DNA of 40,658 nucleotides, taken from positions 1-40,658 of the forward strand of contig MNCI01004095.1 of the NCBI GenBank assembly GCA_015680685.1, read 5' to 3'. Below, piece after piece: positions 19,901 to 31,900 of the stretch. The notes beneath the pieces were generated by a model. The model did not search any database. It saw only the letters and a program-made list of their open reading frames with translations, and had not been told where the DNA came from. The position numbers and the translations under genes are program-made. Positions within the stretch are counted from its first letter, which is position 1; every line of letters starts with the position of its first letter. Source of the stretch: Gnetum montanum. Taxonomy: Eukaryota; Streptophyta; Gnetopsida; Gnetales; Gnetaceae.

Positions 19901-22900
19901 TTCCTGGGTGTGATACCATCCAACTCAGTTCATGCCCATGCTGAAAACGAAAGGAGACATGTGAGAGATGTCCCAGAATGGTGGTTCTCTTGGGCTCTCC
20001 CCATGGTTCAGGGGCCATGGAACACTCTGAGGCACCCTTGGGTGGCTCTCAAGTGTTACAAAACCCACCCTGGCTTGGTGGTACCAAGCTAGCAATAGGA
20101 CACCCTCCTGTTGCACTCTCTTCTAAGTCCTCTTCATTCCCCCTCTTCTCCATGGAGAACTACATGGCCCTGATTCTACGGCGGTCATAGATATGTAGGT
20201 AGCCAAGACTGGATAGTTTTGGTGCAATGCCAGGCCACACCCTGTACCAGATCGTGAGGGATCTGGGGGTGAGGCACCTTCCCTTGTAGGTGCATCGTCT
20301 CCCCTTCCACCGATGTGGTCTACAAGGTTGTGTGTGTGCTTGTTTACTTGGTCCTCGTTCTATAGTTTGGTTACCCTCAATGAGGAGCGTGGTCATGTAT
20401 GTTAAGAAGTTGTGCTTCTGCTTGCACTCACTCGTGAGATGCTTGCTTGCTTGAGGCATATTCCCCAGGTCTTCCGCCCCAGATCCATTGGATCTTCGTG
20501 AATTCCTTGGGGTGCCAGGCAATGTTGTTACAGATGGTATCGGAGCCGTACAGTTTTAATTATTGGTAAAAGTTTCTCGCTAAGTGGGTATCAGGGTTTG
20601 TGATTTGTGAGGTTTCTATTTTCACCATTCTCAACTTCTGCTAACCACTCCCTTGGAGGGTGGCCTTGTGCTAAAGCTCCCTTTAGCAAACCAAACGTTA
20701 TGGGATCATGTCAAGATAGTTGTTGAGGCCTTAGCCCATCTTGGACCAGAGAAATGATGGCGTCTTGGTGATGTCCTTCCCTTGTTTACTTGTGGTTGGA
20801 CTAGTTGTGATTGTATGCAATATGGTTGAGAGGAGTTCTACTGGCAACTTAGGAATTTTGTTGCTCAAGGAGCTCCCATCTCAGGTCTCCAGTGATTCAT
20901 TTGGGATGAATCGGACCCAGTCTCCACTTCGGTTTCCACCCAGATGACATGTTTTGAGATGGCATTTGTTGAATCGTGCAGAATATGATATCCTTGGCAC
21001 TCCCACTCACCCTAGATACAGTGAGTATGGGACAATACAAATGGGGACAAGATGGTTCCCAGGTACCTCAAGATGGAGGTCTTTTGGACATGTGCTCTTG
21101 GTGAGCCTTGTTTTGGGTGGACTAAGACCGTTGCCGGTAGACTTCGTACATTCATGTTTGCAATTGTATGTTTGTCTATTTGCGTATGCGTGTCTTCTTG
21201 GTTGCGCTTTCAAATTCTGCATGTGTGTTATCTTGGTCGTGTCTATTGTTCGTAACGCAAGGCTTAATGTTTTACGTGGTATGATCGCTTATTGTTGGGG
21301 ATGTTGAGGATGCAGTGGTTGTTTGTGTCATCCCACAGCCAAATGGCTGTTGTAATGTTTGACAACGTTTTGTGCATGAGGCATGATTGCCCTTATTGTT
21401 GATTCTTGTGAGTTGTGCTCCTTGTTGAGCCGGTGGTGTTGCTTGTGGCATCACTATTTTGATTGGTGACATTCTTGGTCAATCTAATTTGAAGACTACT
21501 GGTGTGGGTCATCCTATTGTTGGTTCTTGTTGAGACCACACCTCTTTTGATGAGAGTCTTCTTGTGAACGCATCCTTCGTGATGTTGCTCGTTGTTGCGA
21601 GAATTGGTTTGATGCAGACTTGTTGTTGGATAGGCCTTGGTCTTCCTCCTTATTTTTGGGTTGAGTTGACGATTGTCTATTGCCCATGACTCATACGAGT
21701 GTGTTGAAATTTTGGTCTTGGTTGAGGCCAGTGTTAGTTGCTAGGAATGATTGTTGTGTATGAATCTTGAAATTCTGAGTGCTATCTCTCTCTTGGTGTG
21801 CCTCATGATGAAATCGTTGGTTTGAGTGGGGATCGAATTCCTCCATCAATGTTTTGCATGATTGATCTCTATACATGTTGTTGAGGTCTTGAATTTTATG
21901 ATGCGCAAGAGTGATATCTCTTTGTTATATGATCATGCTTGATGGTTGTGAATGAGGTTGATGTGCTAATGGTGTTCCTGCTAACTTTTATGTTTCTGAG
22001 CTTGTGTCTCAGTGTTTGCAGGTAGCAGAGGTACAAAGATACAGCTAGTGGTGACCTCAGTTGATTCTGTGAGCACTATGTCTATGGGGAAAGATATGTG
22101 CTCCTGAGACCTTCATGAACTGATTATTTGGTCTCAGAATCCCAACATTGGGTTGTGGATTTATCATTACCTTGGCTGTGATGGATCAGCAGGTACATCA
22201 TGATTTGTTTGCCTCTCAGTGCTAGGAGAGCACTAACAGAGGATGGTGATATGTCCTAGACCCTACAGATATTGGACTAGCAGATGGCATGAAATGGTAT
22301 CCTTGGCCATGCCAGATACTAATGGCCCAGGAGTGGCCAATGCAATGAGGTCCCACTATGGCAAGATGGTGGATACTCGGTGTGTTTCGTTATTCGATCG
22401 TTGCATTCGTGTCTCGAATCGTTTTCGTTCGAGGTTACCCATGCAGTCGGTTCAATGTGACGGTAGATCATGTATTTTTTTGAGACAGTGCTGCAATGAC
22501 AGATGATTGTTTATGCTTCGTGACAGAGACAGGATTTTCTCAAAACAGCATGGTTCTTTCTTGGTATGCTCTTGGTGGCCTAAATCTTCCAGCCTAGGAA
22601 GGGTTTGGGTAGTTTGTCCTACAGCCTTTTAGGCTTGGGTAGCATTCCCAAATATCATGTATGTTCCCATATATGAATGTAATCCGATCCTTGGGTGTGA
22701 AATGTACCCTTGTGGTATTCTCAATTCGGTTGTATGCACTCAAAAGTGCTGGATGTATTGCCTATATGACTCAGTTGTCTCCTAGTTGTAGGCCTATGCC
22801 ACACACTGTGACAAGGCCAAGCTTGATGTATGGTGTTTTCCTGGTGCTTGTTTTAAAGCACCCTTGCTATATGTTGTAAATGGCCTTTGTGCCTTGATGT

Positions 22901-25900
22901 ATAATTCTGCTGAAAACCTCATGAGAAATGCTTCAGTTGTGATACGGTGTTGTAACGAACGGACCAGGGCATGTCCTTGCCCATTATGCTCGTGAACTAG
23001 TGCCATGTGTTCTTGATGATGTTGGCGTGCTTGGATGGGGTATGCTCGGTGAACGTCCTTGAGACAGGACAAATCTTGGGAACACATTCTCTTGTGTTCC
23101 TGGACTGGCAAAGATCTTGTCCATAGATGATCAATGGTGACTGAACTTCAAATCAATGTGATGCCTAGCGGTGGATTTGAGTTGAGTTCTGGGTATTGGC
23201 ACCTAGACTTGCTCTTCCATGTTGGAAGCGATCGTGGGGCAGTTGTCCAAACGATGGGATGGTGGTCCATCCTTGGATAAATGACGTTACAGATACAGAA
23301 ATTGTGATTTCTCTTGGGTGGCCTTGCTTGGTGGGCTTGAATGTGCCCAAAACACTTGAGCCGATGCTCTCATGATTGGGGGTTTCTAATGATTTGTGCA
23401 TGTTGGTGGGCTCTCGTGACTAATTTCTTTTGGTGCTTTGGAGCGCTATGATGCGCTCTCATAGATTGGGACTTATTGGTGCGTTTGTTGTCTATGGTGG
23501 GATTCTGTGATTGGGGACTTGTTGTGCCTAATAGGCTATGGTGTCTTGTTGAATTTTCCTGTGTACTTGTCCCTTATGTACACTGATGTATCACACAGTC
23601 CCTCCCTGATGTATTGTCCCATGTCTCTGGTGTGATGTTAATTCATGTTGGTGTTCTCTCCTCCCTGGTGGGATAGGAGAGTTGATCATGAGGGATCATT
23701 CTCCATTTCAATGGATGCCCTCTTCAGTCCCTGAAATAATAAGGCAGGTGGTATTGAGACGGTTGTCTCCTATTTGGGACCTAGAAGCAGTTGATGTTTG
23801 GCACTTGTTCCTAGCTATGGTCCCATGTCTGTGATGTTTGGCACTTGTTCCTAGCTATGGTCCCATGTCTATGAACTCGTTGGGCTTGTTCTCAGAGACA
23901 GAATGTTGTTACCCTGGTGAAATTCATGAAACCTCCTCTGTGAGGTCATGTGGTTGATGTAAATTAAAGGTACATACTTCTCTTCGTGTCAACAAGGCAT
24001 GATATTGTGTACTCTCAGTTTTGGGGTCTTCAGAGGAACTTCCTTGTTGGGGTTCTCTGGTAGACCATCCTTATTGTAAACCCTTCAGGGATAAATCGTT
24101 TTGTGTTTGAGTTGTAAATGATGTTGATGAAAGTCCATTCCATGTAAAACTATCTTGAGGACCTGGTCCTCCTATGGGCGAGATGTTGTTGTGAACTTGT
24201 GTCTGTTGTTCAGGGTTGAGTGATAATAGGTAGTGGTGAGGCCTTGTCCACCACAAATTGATGTAAACGGGCTTGACTGGGATGTATGAAACAAAAACCT
24301 AGGTCTCCCAAGATGAAACAAAAATGCTTGGTGTCTCGAGTTGTTCTCAAGGTGAAAATTGAATTTGGGTAAGACTTGTGAACCCATGTCTTCCCTCAGC
24401 TGGTGACAGTTCCACGATATGGTTCTATTGGCTATATTGACTACTTGGGCATGTATGAGGGGTAAGGTGTAGCTGGGCTGCTATACTTACCTAAGGAAGA
24501 AACCTCCCAAAGAGGATCCTTCCTGCAAGTGCAAAATCTATTGAAAGGTGTTGATCGTGAGACTGGCAATCGTTCTTGATATAGTGGGGAAATTCAAATT
24601 CTGAGAACGTTGATGTTCCTCGGAGAATTCATGATCTGGTTACTCTCTAAGGTGACTCTATATTTATTCTTGGACCTTGTGTTCAGAAAATGGTGCTTGT
24701 CCCATAACTTGGTGTGGGAAGGATAGCTTGTATGTGGCAAATGTGGATAACCCTTCTCCATGAATAGGATATTATGGTTGCATTCGATGATGTGCTTACG
24801 GCTGATATGAGATAGGTGATGGAGGATTGTCATGGGGGTTGGCTGCCCAATTGACCCTCCACTTGTTCTAACATTCGAGCAGGCATTCTCGATGTTGGAC
24901 AATCACAAGAGGTGTTGTTGATAGTTGGGGCTTGTTGTATGTTAGCCTCTTGGAGAAGTTTCCAAANGGCAAGGTCAAGCTCAAGGATCTATTCTTGTAC
25001 CTTGTTTGTAAGGGTGAACATGCTTGACGCCCTTTATACTAGCTTGAACAAACATGATGAGAAAAAGAGAATGTGCATGGTACCGATACATGTGAATTCA
25101 ATGCTTAGATGGTTGCACTGGTGAGACCCCATGGGTCTCGATGCGAGTAGCAAAACATGGAGTTCTAGCAAGCATGAGTTGCTTGTGGAGACATGGCTCT
25201 AAGAAGCATGCCCTCCCTCTTGGTGTGATGTTCCCAAGTCCCTCACCATGGGTAGTGGCCCTGGTGAGCCCTCAAAAAAAAAAAATCAATGGGTGCTGAG
25301 ATGCCATTCACAGAGGAACTCGGTGGGACTTGTAGAAGAGGAGCTATCTTCTTGCATAAGTATGGGTTTACGCAAGAAGATATGTCTCTGGACCCTCAGA
25401 AGGGACGGATCTAGGGGATGCCTTAGAGACATTGGCCCTTTGGGTTGGACTCTCCCGCTCGTATAGAGAAGGGAAGTCTTGGGCTTCCTCCAATTGCCCT
25501 TGCGTTTCATGCAAGGCATTGGATGGAAGGACGTATCAGGTGTTGGGGTTGGTACCTTCCTTCAAGCCTAGCGTCTAAGGAGTTGACGGATCCCCGGAAT
25601 TGACGAAGTTCCAAACCCATGTAGAAGTGTACACTTGAAGCTATCCTAGGCTCCGCTCCAAGGACGTCGCTTCTTTGTGTTGCTGAAAACGAAAGGAGAC
25701 ATGTGAGAGATGTCCCAGAATGGTGGTTCTCTTGGGCTCTCCCCATGGTTCGGGGGCCATGGAACACTCTGAGGTGCCCTTGGGTGGCTCTCAAGTGTTA
25801 CAAAACCCACCCCGGCTTGGTGGTACCAAGCTAGCAATAGGACACCCTCCTGTTGCACTCTCTTCTAAGTCCTCTTCATTCCCCCTCTTCTCCGTGGAGA

Positions 25901-28900
25901 ACTACATGGCCCTGATTCTATGGCGGTCGTAGATATGTAGGCAGCCAAGACTGGATAGTTTTGGTGCGGTGCCAGGCCACACCTTGTACCAGATCGTGAG
26001 GGATCTGGGGGTGAGCCACCTTCCCTTGTAGGTGCATCGTCTCCCCTTCCACCGATGTGGTCTACAAGGTTGTGTGTGTGCTTGTTTGCTTGGTCCTCGT
26101 TCTGTAGTTTGGTTACCCTCAATGAGGAGCATGGTCATGTACGTTAAGAAGCTGTGCTTCTGCTTGCACTCACTCGTGAGATGCTTGCTTGCTTGAGGCG
26201 TATTCCCCAGGTCTTCCGCCCCAAATCCATTGGATCTTCATGAATTCCTTGGGGTGCCGGGCAATGTCGGGGCAACGTTGTTACAAGACATCTCCTCCTA
26301 CAAAGTAGACCAAGGAAAACTTGAATATGCCAACTGTGAAGATGGTAGCTTTCATTGAGGAAATGAAGATAGAGGTCCAAAGGACACATGTTAGAGAGTA
26401 GATGTAGATGGCAAACGTAACCAAAATTCTAAGATCAGAAGTTTTCCCCTTTTGACACCGAGGATTTGACAAAATAGGCTATACTGAGTGAATAAGCTTG
26501 ACCAACATGTTTCTTTTTAGGAACTTCCACCTAGACAAAAATTTCAGTGGTTTTCAGCAATTCCTCATGATTCCAAAGGTATATCAAATTGTTTGGAAGG
26601 GCTTAGTACACATGTGAATCATGTAGCAGCACAATCAGTATATCAGGAACTAAACCAATTGTACCTAGAGGCCAAAATAAGTTACTAGTTTGCTTTTCCC
26701 TTACATGTAGAAAAATTTTTGCTATTTGGTTTACTTGTATTCCAACTAGGCACAAGTCTTACTATCTTTTTTATTTACCCATAATGCTAGGCGGGGCAGC
26801 AACGCACCCCACCCCCCAATATTTCTTTTTTTTTGGAAATCCTAGTATTTCTTTTTTGTATACTATTGTATAGCATGTGGATAGAGGGAGATTAATGCAA
26901 TTTCACTACAAAGGGTTGGGGAGTGGTTGCTCTATGTCCCTTTCAATTTTTGCATTTCACACACAATTTACACTTGTTCTTAATACATTCAATCCTGAAT
27001 TCACTGGTTTGAGTGGGTTCAATATTTCAGTTACCAAGAAAACCCTAAGCCTAAAACAACCTATAAAGAAGTGCTTCCTCTATCCATGTATGACGTACTG
27101 GATGAATTAGTTGAATGTATTTTTTCAATTATTTTATTAAATTCTCCACATGTACACTTCGTTATTTCTCTTGCAAAAGCTCTAGGCATTCACATCTAAA
27201 GACAAGCCCTTTGCACCTCTTAGCAACGAACAAACTTAGAAATAGTTAAGTACGTTAGTGATATAAAGTCACCTTCAAGAAGCAATACAAATTGTTGTTA
27301 CCTTATGGATTCTTCTGTCTAAGCCTTACGTGGTTAAGGAACAATGAGTGATTCGATCATCATTGTTGGATACTCCCTTGGATGAAAAGGCTCTGAAATT
27401 ATATCCTTCTTATAGCCACAAAAGCACCAATGTTCCCTATGAGCCTCTACCTGCCATTACTTAAAGATGACCAAAAGATATATGATATACTTTATTATAC
27501 TTTGTCAACGGGGCCTTGCTCATCTTAACTCATACTTTGACAAACGAAGAGAACATCCACTAGTGTTACTTTCTACAAACAATGGGGATGCTTGTTAGTA
27601 AGAAAAAGGAAAGGAAAAGATACCATAACGAAGACAAATGATTATGACGTATTTAATTATATATTCTGAATTTCTTGTTATAGAAAAGAAATCGTTTCTG
27701 TTTTGAGACATAAAATTAAGCCTTTCAATCTTGAGCATTCTGTCACATGTATTTTCTTACAGAGATGAGGCACTAGTTCATCAATGACATGACTTACGCA
27801 TTAAAATTTTAATTGACGATGTTTACATGTTCTGTGACTTCCATACATGTTCTGTGACTTCCATTGCTTATTTTGATATTGATCCCAGGCAGAAAGAATA
27901 CTAGGAACTTAACACAACTTCCACCTATGTCGTTTCCAATATGGTTTTTTACTTCTTTATATCCACATGTAAATATTTCTGTATCAATTTCCATGATAAA
28001 TCAGAATCTATTGATCATAGTATGCTTTTTCATCATGTCATTTGTTAACTGCTATATATCCAAAGTAACTTTCCAAGTCCACCATGAAGCTCTCTTTAGT
28101 AAAGTACTATATCAAGCAAAATGCTTGTTTCTCTGGTTTATGAGGAAGCGTTCAAACCAGCTATGTTATTCAAAAGATGTTGGAAAAAGCATGGACAATG
28201 ATCCCTTCACAGAAATAGAACATAAATAGAAGCATGGCCATCTATAATACAAATTCAATATAAAATATTTAAAAAGAAATATCATACTTCTTACTTTATT
28301 CTTATCTCTGGATCAACTTGACTGACATTGGAGCTTACAGAAGACCCAGGAAAACTAATACTCTTTTGAAAATCCATGAGAGCCCAAATAACAGGCTCAT
28401 GAACATTGACACGCCAGCAATTTTCTGTTACCTATAGACCAGGATATAACGTCAACTGAACATGTCCGGGATAGAAATCCTTTTCAGAATTAGTCAGATC
28501 ATCAGTCCAGTTAAACATAAGACATCTTACCTGAAAACCGATATAGGGATAAACTTCAGTGCCAGAAACAGTTTCGTTTGACATTGTCAATGCCATTTTA
28601 AACACTGGTTGTAGGATATCAATTGGAAGCTCTGGTGATAAGACCACTGGCATACTTGTCAGCGGAAGTTGGTTGTCCAACTGTAAGTAACCTAAAAGAG
28701 CTTTTAATCTGCAGTACACAAATCACTTGCTTTACAAATTCCAGATTTTTAAAGAAATATTAAAGCAAAAATCCTGAAATACAAATTAATCAGCGTTTCT
28801 GAATGTCAAAGTATGACTATATGTGAGCAGCTATTCAGAAATTTAAATTATAAAAGCAATATATGCACCACATGAGTACATGGAAAAGAATACATTCAGG

Positions 28901-31900
28901 TTGGTGTCACATGGATAACCTCCTAAAAAACTGTCATCAAATCACCGCTTATCTCAACAGGTCACTTCAATCCAATGGGATAAAGGCAACCATGATCATG
29001 ATTATACAAGTAACAGATTCAATCAAGAAAACCTAGAATAAATTTAGGAAACTGAAATTTTTTTATTTACATCCTGAACCCTATCAATCTATTGGACCAA
29101 TTCAGTTTCAACCATTTTTTTTTACACAATGCCTATATATGTTACCAGTAACCCATTAAGATCAAACATGTGACTTGAAAAATGCAAATCGTAGGCCTTA
29201 GCTAACAAGTCACACAAGGATCATCACCCAAAGGCTCAATGCTCATCCCACCAAGGTGGGGTAGTCTTGCAAAGCTTGGTAGATAAATGAAAGCCTAAGG
29301 TGGGCTCTCCCCAACTAACAAGTCACATGCCTTCATAAAAAGAAAATAGAAAAGAATGAAAATTCCAAGTAATTTACTTCTGGATAATATATCTTAAGTA
29401 ATCAACTTTTTAAAACATGTATAAAAATAAAATTTTTTGTGTTCCAAGATAGCTGACAATATCATCGTATAACATGCGGCCTTCATTTCAAGGCTTTGCT
29501 TGAATATTGAAATTATGATAGATAAGTACAAAGGTAGCAGAAAAGCTATGCGTAATAACATCTTCTACAAAAGCATAGAATATGGGAATGTGCCCATTCA
29601 TATTCCTAAACATTCTTCTACATGTTCTAACAGTAAAATTCCAAATGCGAATGACCATCTCTTTGTGAATGCTACAATCATGAACGCCAAACATTCAATA
29701 CCAAAGGGTTATAGACTTTTATTTTCAACGTTATAGAATGCTTCTATCTTTGTACATGAACTGCTGAAAAGAAGCTGAGAGAATGAACATGGTTTTACAT
29801 TTTGTAAACTAGGAAACAAGGAAAGAGTTAGTCACCTGCTTTCTTTGCCACTGTATGCAGTTGAATATGAAACGCACAAGTTTTCAAGGTAAAGGTATAA
29901 CACTTCTCGTGGTCTTTGATCAATAATTGATATGCCAAATTTTCCTACTTCTAATATACATTCCAATGATGTACTTAGCTGGGCTTCAGATTCTGTTTCA
30001 GAAGCTGAAACAATTTGCTTTGACTTCCTCTGCTTTGGTTCTAAGCTAGATATCTTTTGTATCTCTCTTTCATCATCAAAAAATTTCACAACCTTGATAC
30101 CATGATACTCAACGATGTGAAGGTGCATACCATGATGTACGTAACAATCACCAACCATATCAATGTTGCAATTCAGTGAGAAAGATATGTCATCATCTTC
30201 TACATGAACATCCAGGACATGATTACCACATGGATTCTCCCACGCATAATTTGTACTTGACAAAGGTTTCAACAACTGCCATGTTTGGCCATCAAGTCCT
30301 GACTGGCGAAATCTAATCGTTTTCATGCTTGTACGATTCTCAAATCTGTTAATATGAAGTCATTTCCAACTTATTATTTGGCACAAAAAGATGAATTAAC
30401 AATATATGCTAACATTTAACTAGCAAACTTTGTCTGGATATGTACAATATGTATGAAACCAGCAAATGAATTTAGGCTATTTATAAAGCTTGCCTGTACG
30501 GTCCATTTTCTGACCCTAGACGAAACACGATCAAAAACCTTGAACCCTCTTCATAACTGCGGATATCAGCACGCACATTAAGTCGTGTGGCATCTTCCTT
30601 TTGGATAACAATTATGATTGTATCCTCCTTCAATTCTAATGGATAAGACCACTTTGTATTGGCCAATCGAATCTGTAAATGTAGAAATAACTCTCTTAAG
30701 CACTATAACTTTAATGTGCAAAATAATACTTCATATATTCATGTTAAAATGTTAGGAATAAAAACTTCAGCCATTTGATAAAATAAATGTCATAACAGTT
30801 GCTGAGGGCAGATAGCATTCTTGCATTTTTATTTGGTATAAATGAAGGACAAGTGGTTATTTGGATATGAATCATGAATAAAGTCATTTGAATAATACCT
30901 GAAATTTTTCTGGTTCCTCAGTGTTAACCATGCAATATGTAACTCTTGAGTCCGAGGGTTGAAGAACCTTTTCACGATCAGCAACATTGAGCTTTATGTA
31001 CACACATTGACCCGTCCGATTTGTAAATGTCATATAGGGCCGGATACAAAGAACCTGCATTAAATAATGTATAAAAATATTACGCCCTGGATTTTTAAAG
31101 GACGGATTCAAGTTTTTAAACATTCATACATACCTTTGTTGGTGCAGACTGATAAGGACATGGCTTGGTTGAAATAAATAGTCTTATACTCTCATTGTCT
31201 GTACCATATGCTTTGAGATCAACTGAACCATCCTACACGTGGAAAAAATTAAATTCTGTAAGATATCAAAGGAAAAATATTGGGAAAAGGTATACAAGAT
31301 ATAGCTCAGTGATGTAGTTCTCACTGAATCAATGAGAGATGAAAGAGGTGTTGGATCTCTAAAAGATGCTTCTTCAAAATTAGGAAGTGCTATGGAAAGA
31401 CTCATTGATTTTGGATTGAATGATGAAAGCATTGTGAGGCCATTCTCTATCTCCTCATGATTAATTTGTTCCAAGATGTTTCTGTCTTGGTAACGTTGCT
31501 GAGATAAACACAACCGTTTCTCTTTCATGCTCATAAATCTCAGTTTCATCTGTGGACACCTGACGCATTCTAGCCAATATGGAGTGTAAAGTCTAAGAGC
31601 CTTTGCAATGGAATCACTGTCTTTATTGAAATCAAGCACCACTTGAACTATCCTGCATTGAAACCCATGATGAGAATGAAATGCAATTATCTATATTTAA
31701 GTAATTTAACGTCTATGATCTCAATGGGTTGACTCATTCAATAATTTTATCTGCATATGCAACACACCTGCCAGAACTTGCACTCCTTAACGCATAGAAG
31801 GGATTTCCCACCTTTTTAGGATGATGAATAAGGACAGTTTCCTTCAAGGCAGGGATAAGTGAAAGGCGAAAAAACATTGCAGATAAGTGAAAGAAATAAA

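Larger units (their letters stand above)
19939..26285 (+). mobile_element. LTR retrotransposon without recognisable gag or pol
   Basis: Two direct repeats of about 600 bp (19939-20532 and 25681-26285) enclose 5.1 kb. A primer site, TGGTATCGGAGCC (20535-20547), follows the left repeat after two bases. The interior has no gag, protease, RT or integrase motif that I can find in any frame, and no frame exceeds about 120 codons. This is the plan of a large non-autonomous derivative (LARD-like). The five bases flanking the repeats do not match, so the LTRs may be longer or truncated on the left. One candidate is a 3' LTR starting after the A-run at 25275-25286. It lies antisense to VPS13. Confidence 0.65.
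18648..28294 (-). other. VPS13 intron of 9.6 kb between exons 12 and 13
   Basis: The donor AAA|GTAAGA (28294) and acceptor AACAG|CAAG (18648) join in phase to read DPEIRINKIYISEVRL. Two thirds of the intron is the LTR element at 19939-26285. The rest (18660-19938 and 26286-28294) has no recognised gene. A perfect 20-bp tandem repeat is at 27825-27864, and single undetermined bases occur in the window. Confidence 0.85.

Noticed and set aside
20160-20522. Minus-strand open frame also present at 25902-26138
   Set aside because: It recurs only because it lies in the two LTR copies of one element. It has no known motif and the flanking frame is not conserved.
29160-29330. Possible second SINE on the minus strand
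   Set aside because: A-box-like and B-box-like words can be read, but both deviate from consensus and no ends or poly(A) tail are visible.
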